In this document: positions 28,715 to 37,766 of the stretch, in pieces
How the letters are laid out: each line of letters opens with the position of its first letter
How positions within the stretch are numbered: the first letter of the stretch is position 1
Source: Nostoc cf. commune SO-36
GTDB lineage: Bacteria > Cyanobacteriota > Cyanobacteriia > Cyanobacteriales > Nostocaceae
Direction of reading: 5' to 3'
Assembly (NCBI RefSeq): GCF_023734775.1
Contig: NZ_AP025732.1
Span: 1,116,001-1,180,000, forward strand
DNA length: 64,000 nucleotides
Notes under the pieces: generated by a model
The model's input: the letters and a program-made list of their open reading frames with translations, nothing else
What the model was told of the DNA's origin: nothing
Databases searched by the model: none
Translations under genes and position numbers: made by a program

Positions 28715-29383
28715 ATGACAACGCTACATACCTCACACTTCCAAGAAAATTCTGCAATTTTCACCTCCGATACCCATAGTTTAGTCTTCATCGACATGGC
28801 GATTGAAGACTATAGCGGTTTAGCCAATGGTGTGCTTCCCAATACCCAAGTGTTTGTGCTTGACTCTACACAAAACGGTGTTGAGCAAATTACAGAAATG
28901 CTGGCGAGTTGCAATCCCTTGAATTTGACTAACATTCATATAGTCTGTCACGGTATCCCAGGTAGCTTACAGTTGGGCAACACCAATTTAGGACTTGATA
29001 ACCTAGATAAATACAGCCAGCAACTGCAACAATGGCAGAATATACGTTCAGCCTCTGCCAAAAGTGATAAACCCTGGAACCTACTCATCTATGGTTGCAA
29101 TGTAGCTTTGGGTGATGCAGGAGCAGAATTTGTCCAAAAACTGCACCAACTCACAGGAGCGAATATTGCCGCTTCCCGTCAGCGAATTGGCAATGCAGCA
29201 TTAGGCGGTAACTGGGAGTTAGAAGTTTGCACTGCTCAGATGGAAGTGAGTTTAGCATTTACAGAAACGACGCGGAAAGCTTATGCAGGTGTGCTAGCGA
29301 CATTTACGGTGAATAATACCGGAGATGCTGATGATGGCAATGCGAACAACGACATCACCACACTCCGGGAGGCAATTAACTTA
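28715..29383 (+). pseudogene. 5' part of a DUF4347 exoprotein gene, broken by an IS
   Basis: The frame starts at the ATG at 28715 (MTTLHTSHFQENS) and encodes a DUF4347 domain (about 20-195), seen in FIDMAIEDYSGLANG, NIHIVCHGIPGSLQLG and LIYGCNVALGDAG. The beginning of a repeat region follows (FTVNNTGDADDG...TTLREAIN). At 29383 it runs into the ISAzo13-like element. The frame stops six codons later inside it. DUF4347 is normally the N-terminus of very large secreted adhesin-like proteins ending in RTX repeats, which matches the fragment at 30697. Confidence 0.8.
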
Positions 29384-30696
29384 GAGAACTCCACAGAATA
29401 ATTGATCCTATGATAAGAGAAAGATAAATTCAGTGTGCAGTCTAGCTCATGTATCCAAAATCTATCATTCAACTCACCGCGCACCTAAAATCTCTGTACA
29501 TCAAAACAGCGAAAAAACTCAAGGGAAGTGACCGAAGACAATTCATGGCAGAAGTAGTCAAAGGTTTGGGAATAGGTGGACAAACTGTGGCGGAAAGGGA
29601 GTTGGGATGGAATAGGCGCACTATCCGTAAAGGGATGCAGGAGTTAGAGAGTGGTCAGCCTTTTATTGATGGTTTCAGGCGTAGTGGACGCAAGCGGGCT
29701 GAAGCAAAATTATCAAACTTGTTGAGGGATATAAAATCGTTAGTAGACCCACAAAGTCAAACTGACCCCAGTTTTAAAAGTATACGTTTGTATACACGCA
29801 TGACGGCAAGCGAAGTCCGTCGTCAACTAATTGAACAATTTGGTTACACAGAGGAAGAACTACCTTCATCAGAAACAATTCGACGAAAATTGAATGATTT
29901 AGGCTATACCTTAAAAAGAGTTCTGAAAACCAAGCCTATCAAGAAAATTCCCGAAACAGAAGCGATTTTTGAACAAGTTGAACAAATTAATAGTGAAGCT
30001 GACAATGACCCTCATACTCTGCGAATTTCCATTGATGCTAAGGTAGCAGTTAAGATTGGAGAATTTGACCGTGGGGGTAAAAATCGAATGCCAACCATCT
30101 CAGTAGACCACGACTTCCCGACGGAGATAACTCTGATTCCCTACGGCATTTTTATACCTGAATACAACGAGTTATTTTTATTCTTTGTTTCTTCCAAATT
30201 AACCGCTGATTGTATTGTTGATTTGCTTGAAAGCTGGTGGCAAACTGTCAAACACAGATTTGCTCATATTCAAAAACTGGTGATTAATCAGGATAATGGA
30301 CCTGAAAATAATTCTCGCCGCACTCAATTTATGAAGCGGATTGTAGATTTTGGTACATCATCTCAACTGACGTTACAACTTGCTTATTATCCGCCTTATC
30401 ATAGCAAATATAACCCGATAGAACGTTGTTTTGGCTGGTTAGAACAGCATTGGAATGGTAGTTTACTTGACACTGTTGAGACTGTACTGAATTTCGCCCA
30501 AACTCTCACATTTAAGGGTAAAAATCCGGTGGTCACATTGGTAGAAACAGTTTATTCTACAGGAGTTAAACTTACTACCTCCGCTATGGCAGAAATTGAA
30601 ACACAGATTCACCGCCTCCCCAATCTCAGAAAATGGTTTGTAGAAATTTTTGCTAAACCCACATAGCTATTGGATCATTTTTTTTGTGGAGTTCTC
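29384..30696 (+). mobile_element. ISAzo13-like insertion sequence, 1313 bp
   Basis: The ends are 25-bp imperfect inverted repeats (22 of 25 identical). Left is GAGAACTCCACA...GATCC and right is its complement ending GGAGTTCTC. It is flanked by TTA on both sides (29381-29383 and 30697-30699), consistent with a 3-bp target duplication, though three bases may match by chance. One transposase gene fills the interior. It sits inside the DUF4347/RTX gene. Confidence 0.88.
29449..30666 (+). CDS. ISAzo13-like family DDE transposase
   Basis: The 405-residue transposase is intact. The N-terminus is a helix-turn-helix region (LGIGGQTVAERELGWNRRTIRKG), followed by DGFRRSGRKRAE. The DDE core is visible: Asp in ISIDAKVAVKIGEFDRGG, Asp in VINQDNGPEN, and Glu in YNPIERCFGWLEQHW. 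This matches the Rhodopirellula transposase/ISAzo13 group. It cuts and rejoins the element's ends. The start ATG is 65 bp inside the left end. The intact frame and well-preserved ends suggest a fairly recent insertion. Confidence 0.88.
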   Translation: MYPKSIIQLTAHLKSLYIKTAKKLKGSDRRQFMAEVVKGLGIGGQTVAERELGWNRRTIRKGMQELESGQPFIDGFRRSGRKRAEAKLSNLLRDIKSLVDPQSQTDPSFKSIRLYTRMTASEVRRQLIEQFGYTEEELPSSETIRRKLNDLGYTLKRVLKTKPIKKIPETEAIFEQVEQINSEADNDPHTLRISIDAKVAVKIGEFDRGGKNRMPTISVDHDFPTEITLIPYGIFIPEYNELFLFFVSSKLTADCIVDLLESWWQTVKHRFAHIQKLVINQDNGPENNSRRTQFMKRIVDFGTSSQLTLQLAYYPPYHSKYNPIERCFGWLEQHWNGSLLDTVETVLNFAQTLTFKGKNPVVTLVETVYSTGVKLTTSAMAEIETQIHRLPNLRKWFVEIFAKPT

Positions 30697-31499
30697 TTAG
30701 CGAATTGGATACCATCAAATTCCAAGGTGCTGGATTGACAGCCCAAAATCTGCTACTCAGCCAGAATGGTAACAATCTGGAAATCAGCTTTGAAGGGGTG
30801 GCTGATAATAAATTTATCCTGCAAAACTTTCCCCTGGAAAACCTAGATAACCTCTCCACCATCGGCAATATTCTGTTTGATGGGCAAACCCGCATTCGTG
30901 ACAGCTTTGATGTCTTCAATGCCAACTCCACCCAAAGCACCATCTTCAACAAAAATACAGTTACCTTCTTCAATGACCTAAACAACAATGTGGATGGGTT
31001 TGACAACTCAGATGATGTCATTAATGGTCAAGGGGGTTCTGACCGCATTGATGGTAAGAGTGGCAACGATCTGCTACGGGGCGGTGCAGGTAATGATAGC
31101 CTACTTGGTGGTACTGGCAATGACATTTTTGTTGGTGGCGAAGATAATGACATCGTTATTGGTGGTAGTGGCAATGACATCGTTATTGGTGGTACAAGTT
31201 ACGATACGCTGACTGGCGGTAGTGGTCATGACCAGTTCATCTACCAAACCTTGAGTGATGCTGGTGATACTATCACTGACTTTAATCAGAGTGAGGATAA
31301 GTTAGTCCTCACTGACCTGTTTAAGAGTCGGGGCTACGGTAGTAGCAATCCCATCAATGATGGCAACCTAAAATTTGTGCAATCAGACACTTTTACACTA
31401 GTTATTTACACTGAGGCTTCTTATTACTCTTACACCTTGGCTACTTTGGATAATTTCACAGCGACAAATCTGGTAATTGGTACTAACGTTATCGTCTAG
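30697..31499 (+). pseudogene. 3' part of the RTX exoprotein gene
   Basis: This continues the reading frame of a secreted calcium-binding protein from just after the IS to 31499. A beta-rich stretch (LDTIKFQGAGLTAQNLLLS) leads to RTX nonapeptides GGxGxDxLx (GGSDRIDGKSGNDLLRGG, GGTGNDIFVGG and others), then a C-terminal region for type I-like secretion. It has no start codon of its own beyond IS sequence. The frame does not join that of the 5' part by simple removal of the IS, so internal sequence has probably been lost. Confidence 0.78.
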
Positions 31500-31536
31500 C
31501 GCTCAGTTTTATTGTGTAGCGAAAAACGAAAAACGA

Positions 31537-31567
31537 TGTAGAGACGTAGCAGTGCTAAGTCTCTACA
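31537..31567. repeat. TGTAGAGAC...TCTCTACA palindrome, copy 2
   Basis: TGTAGAGA and TCTCTACA bracket CGTAGCAGTGCTAAG, similar to copy 1 at 28393-28423. It lies between the convergent RTX fragment and rpiA, so it could help end both transcripts. Confidence 0.6.
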
Positions 31568-31589
31568 ATTGCTCCAAAATCTAAAATTC

Positions 31590-32300
31590 TTACAGTTGCC
31601 GCACTAATGGCTGACCATCTTTGACTTCACCAACTAAAACTAAATCGACACAGTTAACGAAAATACCATTTTCCAGAACGCCGGGAATGTTATTCAATGT
31701 CTTTTCTAATCCGACTGGATCTTCAATAGAGTCAAATCTAACATCTAAGACAAAGTTACCTTGATCGGTGATTACTGGCCCAGCTTTTTTTATACCCATA
31801 CGGAGTTCTGGTTTGCCACCGAGTTTTTTGATGGCATTGGTAACAGGAGTAATTGCCATTGGAATCACTTCCACAGGCACAGCAAAACTAGAACCTAAGC
31901 GGTCTACTAACTTACCACTGTCTACCACAACGATAAACTGTTCTGCCAAGTAGTCTACGACTTTTTCGCGGGTATGAGCTGCACCACCGCCTTTAATCAA
32001 ATTCTTTTGCGGATCGACTTCATCTGCTCCATCTATGGCAATATCGATATGGTCAATAGCATCCAAGGTGGCGAGAGGAATACCATACTGCTTCGCTAGC
32101 ACTTCTGACTGAAACGAGGTGGGTATACCAATGATATCTTTGAGTTCACCAGACTTGAGGCGATCGCCCAAAAACTGAATCGTATATGCTGTAGTTGACC
32201 CCGTACCCAACCCCACAATGGAACCCGACTTAACCAGGGCCGCGGCGGCTTTGCCAACTTCTTGCTTCATCAACTTTACGGGATCTGCTGCTGCGGTCAT
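31590..32300 (-). CDS. rpiA: Ribose-5-phosphate isomerase A
   Basis: The 236-residue isomerase interconverts ribose 5-phosphate and ribulose 5-phosphate in the Calvin cycle and pentose phosphate pathway. Motifs are [16 protein letters not shown] (phosphate loop), [17 protein letters not shown] (catalytic Asp pair), HTREKVV and VPVEVIPMA. The ATG at 32300 ([13 protein letters not shown]) is chosen over 32339, because the extra 13 residues are not family-like. The gene stands alone, with a 300-bp upstream spacer. Confidence 0.95.
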   Translation of the reverse strand: MTAAADPVKLMKQEVGKAAAALVKSGSIVGLGTGSTTAYTIQFLGDRLKSGELKDIIGIPTSFQSEVLAKQYGIPLATLDAIDHIDIAIDGADEVDPQKNLIKGGGAAHTREKVVDYLAEQFIVVVDSGKLVDRLGSSFAVPVEVIPMAITPVTNAIKKLGGKPELRMGIKKAGPVITDQGNFVLDVRFDSIEDPVGLEKTLNNIPGVLENGIFVNCVDLVLVGEVKDGQPLVRQL

Positions 32301-32601
32301 TGCCAAAACTGCTCCATAAAACTTATCTAAGATGAACATACCCTAAGTTACACACCTTTTACTGTTTATTTCTAGCTTCATCAAAGACCGCCAGCGACAC
32401 ATTATCCACAGGTGTTTTCGGTCGAGCCAACCGAAAGAAAGATACTTTTTTAAGTTTAAAGATCCATTAAAATCTCTATCTTTAAATAAGACTAGAATTT
32501 TTACACTCAAAAGCTTGTGAACAATTTTTGCTGATGGAAATGGAACACCAAGGTGTCATTTTTGAGACATTTTGGTATTCCATAACGAAAATTATGAGAC
32601 G

Positions 32602-32988
32602 TTAACCGGGATACAGAGGGATACGATTACTCAGTTCTGGAAAACGCCACTTCACGTAAGTACAAAGCTGCTTATAACTTTTGCATTGGAGATTGTCCAA
32701 GTCTTTATAAGGGTCAAGTCCCTGACTCTTGGCGTGTTCTATGATTATTGCCATAAGGATTTTACGAGCCTTAGCCTCACTTTCAATCTTTTGTTGTGCC
32801 TCAGCCTCAGCCTTTTTCCGGCGTACAGCCTCAGCCTGATCTTGCTGGATATAGCTTATCCACGCGACAAATTCGACAGATTTGTTGAGAATCTGAGGCG
32901 CGTCTTCTCGGTTAATCACCATAGATAAAAATGTCAGAGGGTCTAACTGAGAGTCATCTGAGTTAGGATTATTCGGTGGAGAGATCAT
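32602..32988 (-). CDS. Hypothetical protein, 5' leader displaced by IS66
   Basis: This 128-residue protein has a charged coiled-coil-like middle (QAEAVRRKKAEAEAQQKIESEAKARK) and a C-terminal part with DPYKDLDNLQCKSYKQLC. The family is not recognised. If the IS66 element is removed, the sequence before the ATG becomes GAGGAAAAATTTATG, a good Shine-Dalgarno with eight-base spacing. With the IS in place the upstream bases are GTTACGAAAAATTT and the site is lost. That reconstruction supports the frame as a real gene and suggests it is now poorly translated. Confidence 0.6.
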   Translation of the reverse strand: MISPPNNPNSDDSQLDPLTFLSMVINREDAPQILNKSVEFVAWISYIQQDQAEAVRRKKAEAEAQQKIESEAKARKILMAIIIEHAKSQGLDPYKDLDNLQCKSYKQLCTYVKWRFPELSNRIPLYPG

Positions 32989-32997
32989 AAATTTTTC

Positions 32998-34477
32998 GTA
33001 ACTGCCCAGGTAGGAAAGTCAGGGATATTCCCGTGAAGGGAGAAAAGATGGTAATGTTCAAGAATGAGTCCAGAAGAAAAAGATCAAAAAATAGAAAGGC
33101 TAGAGCTAGAGGTTAAGGCACTGCTGGAAAGGATAGCAGAGCTAGAGAGAAGTTTGGGACTAGATAGCCAAACAAGTTCAAAACCACCAGCCAGCGACGG
33201 ACTCAAAAAGTCAAATCAAATACGGACAAAAAGTTTAAGAGAAAAAGGGAAGCGGCCATCAGGGGGGCAGATAGGTCATCCAGGGCAGACATTAAAACAA
33301 GTATTAGAGCCAGAGAAAATAGTAGAACATCCAACACCATGCTCATGTCCTGGATGTGGAAGTGATATTGGGGATGTAGGAATCAAAAAAATCATCAAGC
33401 GACAAGTATTTGATATACCAGCCCCACGCATCATCGTCACAGAACACAGAGTGGCAGTCAAAGAATGTCCAGAATGTAAAACTCTCCTACAAGGTAGTTT
33501 TCCAGAATCTGTCACAGCACCAGTACAGTATGGAGCCAGAATTAGAGCAGTTGCAGCTTATCTAAATCATCAACACTTTATTCCCGAAGACCGATTGAGT
33601 GAAGTGCTGCTAGATTTATTTGGTTGCCGAATGACACCAGGGACAATCGCAAAGACAACTTTGACTCTGGCTCAAATCATAGAACCAGTAGTAGCAGAGA
33701 TGGCCTCTGAGGTAAAAGCAGCAGCAGTTAAACATTTAGACGAGACTTTCTTTGAGGATTGGTGGTAAAACCAATTGGCTGCACGTGGTTGCCACTAAAA
33801 CACAAACTTGGTATCGAGTTTCTCCTCAACGTAAAGACATAGAAGTATTAGCTGATATCAAGGGTGTAGTAGTCCACGACCATTGGAAACCCTATTATCA
33901 ACTCCTTGATGTCAATCACGCTTTGTGTAATGCCCATCATCTTCGAGAACTCAAAGCAATAGATGAAATCGAGCAAGAACCTTGGGCTAAATCCATGAAC
34001 AAGTTGTTGCTTTTAGCTTGCAATTACAAGCATCGTTATCAATCAGGTATTCCCAAAAATGTTGTTGCTCGTCTGACTCAACTGTACGAGCAAATTCTAC
34101 AACGAGGGCTGAGTTTTCACTCCTCTCAATCACCCCTAATCCGCAAAGGTAATCGTGGGCGGGTGAAACGACGTGTTGGTCATAACTTGTTGTTGCGGCT
34201 TCAAAATTTTCAGAGTGATGTTTTACGGTTTCTGACACAACCTGATGTTCCCTTTACCAATAATCAGGCAGAACGTGACTTGCGGATGATGAAATGTAAG
34301 CAGAAGATTTCCGGTGGTTTTCGCTCCTTCGAGTTTGCGGTTTCATTCGCTAATATCCGTTATGCATCTTTCCACTGCTTCTAAGCAGGGTCTTAACTTA
34401 CTGGAAGTTATTACTCAGGCGCTACTTGGTAATGTCTCTGTTTTTCTCGCCTCAATTACTACTAGCTAGGCAGTTAC
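32998..34477 (+). mobile_element. IS66-family insertion sequence, about 1480 bp
   Basis: The ends are GTAACTGCCCAGGTAG and, inverted, GTAACTGCCTAGCTAG (two mismatches in 16). A perfect 8-bp direct repeat AATTTTTC flanks it at 32990-32997 and 34478-34485, the target duplication length known for IS66. It carries only a tnpC-type transposase and no tnpA/tnpB, like the short ISBst12-type members. The transposase has two frameshifts, so this copy is probably not autonomous. Confidence 0.9.
33064..34469 (+). pseudogene. IS66 family transposase, frameshifted twice
   Basis: An N-terminal leucine-zipper-like helix (IERLELEVKALLERIAELE), a basic linker and a zinc-finger region (CSCPGCG, CPECK) lead to the DDE core. 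The first frame ends at 33768 in DETFFEDWW. Removing one base near 33752-33756 restores DETFFRIGGKTNWLHVVATKT, which continues in the frame 33752-34384. A second shift near 34358-34366 is needed to reach LSTASKQGLNLLEVITQALLGN and the true end at 34469. The catalytic Glu region NNQAERDLRMMKCKQK is present. Without correction no full transposase is made. Confidence 0.85.
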
Positions 34478-34499
34478 AATTTTTCCTCAAAGTAAATTT

Positions 34500-34604
34500 A
34501 CGGTCAACAGGCAGTGCGCCTGACCGTTAATGGATGGACAACCAAATTAAAAACGTTTGAAATAAGATAACGCTGCTGGACTGGTACTCCAGTTGCGTTT
34601 TTTT
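34500..34604 (+). ncRNA. Candidate small RNA with 5' stem-loop and terminator
   Basis: In the gap between IS66 and hsdS, ACGGTC-AAC-AGGC pairs with GCCT-GACCGT (34500-34527). About 40 unpaired bases follow, then a terminator-like hairpin (34569-34599) with a seven-T run. No ORF of useful size fits between. The terminator points along the plus strand but no plus-strand gene precedes it except the IS. An unannotated small RNA, or the end of a lost gene, would explain it. Confidence 0.3.
34569..34604 (+). terminator. Rho-independent terminator upstream of hsdS
   Basis: AACGC-TG-CTGGA pairs with TCCAG-TT-GCGTT around CTGGTAC, followed directly by T residues to 34604. This is the strongest intrinsic terminator shape in the window. 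Confidence 0.65.
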
Positions 34605-34726
34605 CATGTCTTTACAATCTGGTTGCGGATATTCTAGCAATCTCTACGCTAGACTGTCTACAGTAAGCTTATTACTTCATGCAATAAACCACTTACTGCT
34701 TAATTAATAGATAGTCTAGCAGATTT

Positions 34727-35308
34727 ATGTCTCATTTAGCTCTGCCTCTTCAGAAAATAGGGGAAATATTCCAAGGAATTACACTTAGCCGTTATGCAGA
34801 CGATAACGGTAGACCAGAGCGCGTTGTTAGTTTGTCTGATCTTGAGTACCTATACATTGAACGTAACCCAAATGTGGTTCATTTACGCTTATCTGACCTT
34901 GAGCGGTATCGAATAAAAACTGGCGATGTGGTGATTTCCAACCGAGGTACGCTCCTGAAAGCGTCAGTAGTTACAGATAAATTAGAAGGTAGCTTGGCGA
35001 GCAATAATGTGGCTGTTATTCGCCCCATTGTAGAAATCGATCCTGTGTATTTGGCAGTTTTGATGCGTTCAATATGGCTAGAACAGCAACTAGCCACTTT
35101 ATATTTGCAATCTTCTACCATTCAGTTGATTCCAATTTCTCAATTACGTAGTCTCAAGATTCCATTACCTAATTTGGAGACTCAAAATAAATTAGCTCAA
35201 CTATTTTTAGCTACTGAACGAGCTAACCGTATTACCCTGGAAATTTTAGACACGCGAAATAATTTATCAGAATTTACTCTTTTTCAAACTTTGGAAGGAC
35301 AGCAATGA
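34727..35308 (+). CDS. hsdS: Half-size type I specificity subunit (HsdS-like)
   Basis: The 193-residue protein has one target-recognition domain (about 1-150, with SRYADDNG, VVISNRGTLLKASVV and ASNNVAVIRP) and one helical conserved region (QLRSLKIPLPNLETQNKLAQLF...). A usual HsdS of about 400 residues has two of each. Half-size subunits can dimerise and would then recognise a symmetrical split site; that is known for engineered and some natural cases and inferred here. Its TGA overlaps the ATG of hsdM by four bases, so the two are coupled. No hsdR is found within the window. Confidence 0.82.
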   Translation: MSHLALPLQKIGEIFQGITLSRYADDNGRPERVVSLSDLEYLYIERNPNVVHLRLSDLERYRIKTGDVVISNRGTLLKASVVTDKLEGSLASNNVAVIRPIVEIDPVYLAVLMRSIWLEQQLATLYLQSSTIQLIPISQLRSLKIPLPNLETQNKLAQLFLATERANRITLEILDTRNNLSEFTLFQTLEGQQ

Positions 35309-36771
35309 TTACTTTAGAATACTTAGAAGATAGACTTTGGACTGCTGTTAGTATCCTACGAGGCGTTACTAATGGTGATGATTATATTAACTATTTGTTC
35401 AGGCTTCTGCTTATAAAGCGATTCTCTGATTTATTTGAGGAAGAATCTCACAAAGCCAAACCACGCTTTTTTGTTCCTGCAATTTCGCAATGGAATTATT
35501 TACAGCAAATACCTGAAAATATTGGTCAGGCACTTAATGAAGCTGGTAGAGCTATTGAAATTTATAACCCAGGTGTCAGAGAATTACAAATAATTTTCAT
35601 AAATTATAATTTTGAACATAGCCACAGTCAAGTTTATATTAAAAAGCAAGATCAAGTACTACGCCAATTAATATGGCATCTCTCAGAGATTAAACTCCAG
35701 AATAAATATTTTGGTGAACCAGACCTATTAGGAAAAGGTTGTGAATACTTAATTTCACAATTTGCAGCTAATCTTGGTAAAAAATCTGGAGAGTTTTTTA
35801 CTCCGCAGAAGGTAGCAGAACTGTTAGTAAGTCTGCTTGAACCACAACCAGGAATGAGTATTTGTGATCCTTTTTGTGGATTTGGAGGTATTTTGACTGA
35901 ATGTATCAAGCAAATTAAACATTTGGAAAATAAGCCAAATGATTTACTGCTTTATGGACAAGATATAAACCAGAATACTTTTAGCCTTGCCAAAATTAAT
36001 TTACTTTTGCATGATATTTTTAATTTTGACATCCGCTTGGGAGATATTATCCGTGAACCACAACTAGTTGAAAATGGTAATTTAATGCTTTTTGACAGAG
36101 TAATTTCTAATCCTCCATTTAGCATCCGTGATTGGGGTTATGAGCTAGCTAAATTTGATGTTTATGGCCGCTTCCGTTATGGAATTCCTCCTAAAGGAAG
36201 TGGTGACTTTGCTTTTATTCAGCACATACTAGCCACACTCAAAAACACTGGCAAAGCTGGGGTAATAGTTCCACTTGGAGTTTTATTTCGTGGAGGTGCA
36301 GAAAGTGAGATTCGCACAAAGATTATTGAATCTGACTTAATTGAAGCAGTAATTGGTCTTGCAGGCAACCTATTTTATGGCACAGGTATTCCTACGGCTA
36401 TTTTGATTTTTAATCGGGATAAGCAAGAAGACCGTAGAAATAAAGTTTTGTTTATCAATGCTAGTAATGAATATCAAAAGAGCCGTAATCAAAATTATCT
36501 GCGTGAAGAAGATATCACTCATATCATCACAGCTTACCAAGCCTTTCAAGATGAAGAGGGATATGCTAAAGTTGTGGCTCTAGAAGAACTAGCGGCTAAT
36601 GAATATATTCTCAATATCAACCGCTATGTCCTAACCCCCAAGGATGAAAATGACAAAATCGATATTGAAGCGGAGATTATCAAGCTACGCGAATTAGAAG
36701 CTCAACGTGCTGAAGCAGAGAAGGATATAAATAAATACTTACGTCAACTAGGAATAAAATTAAGTGATTGA
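35305..36771 (+). CDS. hsdM: Type I N6-adenine DNA methyltransferase subunit (HsdM)
   Basis: The 488-residue protein has an N-terminal helical HsdM_N region (about 1-140) and a methyltransferase domain. Motif I, which binds SAM, is ICDPFCGFGGILTECI. Motif IV, the catalytic adenine pocket, is ISNPPFSIRDWGYEL. It ends with a C-terminal coiled coil (EIIKLRELEAQRAEAEKDINKYL) that would contact HsdS. It methylates adenine in both strands of the HsdS target. No restriction subunit is adjacent: downstream is a 270-bp spacer and an SLH gene. It is either an orphan methylation system or a remnant that lost HsdR. Confidence 0.9.
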   Translation: MITLEYLEDRLWTAVSILRGVTNGDDYINYLFRLLLIKRFSDLFEEESHKAKPRFFVPAISQWNYLQQIPENIGQALNEAGRAIEIYNPGVRELQIIFINYNFEHSHSQVYIKKQDQVLRQLIWHLSEIKLQNKYFGEPDLLGKGCEYLISQFAANLGKKSGEFFTPQKVAELLVSLLEPQPGMSICDPFCGFGGILTECIKQIKHLENKPNDLLLYGQDINQNTFSLAKINLLLHDIFNFDIRLGDIIREPQLVENGNLMLFDRVISNPPFSIRDWGYELAKFDVYGRFRYGIPPKGSGDFAFIQHILATLKNTGKAGVIVPLGVLFRGGAESEIRTKIIESDLIEAVIGLAGNLFYGTGIPTAILIFNRDKQEDRRNKVLFINASNEYQKSRNQNYLREEDITHIITAYQAFQDEEGYAKVVALEELAANEYILNINRYVLTPKDENDKIDIEAEIIKLRELEAQRAEAEKDINKYLRQLGIKLSD

Positions 36772-37054
36772 CTACAAGCGATCGCAAAATAAATTAGCTT
36801 AAAAAATAAGAGTTTCACCATACTTGCACCCACCTTCAAAGTGCTAGGCTACACATCCTACTTAAAACTTTTTCAAGTCAGCCTCATGCTTGACTTGATA
36901 CTGGCAGTCTAAATACATAACTTACAACAAGCAGGTATGCAACATTGCCCAACTTAAATTCGTCATCAACTGAGTTACAGGTTATTAGGAATACCAAATG
37001 CGTTAACCTCAGTAACGTAGTTTTTTAAATTCACAGCAGCTAAAAGTGGTTATC

Positions 37055-37732
37055 ATGATGCGTCAGCTTTCAATTACTCTATCTTTATTGGCACTACTAC
37101 AAAACTTGCCAGCGATCGCTCAAGTCCCAGAATCTACTTCTGGAATCTCATCTGATTATATTCAAAAGGTAACTGCTGCCAAATGGATGACAAACTTTTC
37201 TGATGGCAAATTTTACCCAGAAAGGTTACTGAGTAGGGCAGAATTAGCGTCGATTATGGTGAAAGCATTTGGGCTAAATAAAAGAGAAGCTGTTAACAAA
37301 GGAAATTTAGCGATTCCAGATGTTCCTCGTTCTCATTGGGCATTTAATGATATACAGACAGTTTTAAAAACTGACATCATGAAAGGCTATCGGGGTAATG
37401 AATTTTTCCCTAACCAAAAGGTGACAAGGGCAGAAGCTCTAGCTATTTTCGCTCAGGCTTACGGTGTCTTTCAGTTTCCCGATGATTCTGTGAATGAAAT
37501 TCTGGCTTCATATCCAGATGCAAAGTCTATCCCAGCTTGGGCTAGAAAAGCGATCGCTACAGTAGCTACTGAGGGATTTCTTAACACAGATGCTCAAGGA
37601 AATATTTCTCCATTAAAACCCGTAACCCGTGGAGATATGGCTTATGTACTGAGTAAATATTTACAACGACAACAGCAACAACCCGAAACACCAGAGGTTC
37701 CCATTATTCCAAATAGCCCACAATCTCCTTAA
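37055..37732 (+). CDS. Secreted SLH-domain protein
   Basis: This exported protein of 225 residues has a signal peptide (MRQLSITLSLLALLQNLPAIA) and two to three S-layer homology repeats. The repeats are seen in KWMTNFSDGKFYPERLLSRAEL, VPRSHWAFNDIQTVLKTDIM with NEFFPNQKVTRAEALAIF, and ISPLKPVTRGDMAYVLSKYL. SLH repeats anchor proteins to pyruvylated cell-wall polymer or, in cyanobacteria, link the outer membrane to peptidoglycan. The C-terminus is Pro/Gln-rich. The ATG at 37055 or 37058 is likely; the longer frame from 37046 uses a weak start. It is convergent with the 417-residue gene. Confidence 0.8.
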   Translation: MMRQLSITLSLLALLQNLPAIAQVPESTSGISSDYIQKVTAAKWMTNFSDGKFYPERLLSRAELASIMVKAFGLNKREAVNKGNLAIPDVPRSHWAFNDIQTVLKTDIMKGYRGNEFFPNQKVTRAEALAIFAQAYGVFQFPDDSVNEILASYPDAKSIPAWARKAIATVATEGFLNTDAQGNISPLKPVTRGDMAYVLSKYLQRQQQQPETPEVPIIPNSPQSP

Positions 37733-37766
37733 CTAAAATTTATTCAGTTAAGCGACGTGCTTAAAA

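Noticed and set aside
32572..32928. A 118-residue plus-strand hydrophobic frame.
   Set aside because: It is the complement of the 128-residue minus-strand gene, which has better composition and a reconstructed ribosome site.
33740..33770. Programmed frameshifting in the IS66 transposase.
   Set aside because: There is no slippery heptamer, and a second unrelated shift near 34362 points to decay or error instead.
34727..36771. A complete type I restriction system or a BREX/DISARM locus.
   Set aside because: No HsdR, PglX-type, PglZ or helicase gene is next to the pair.
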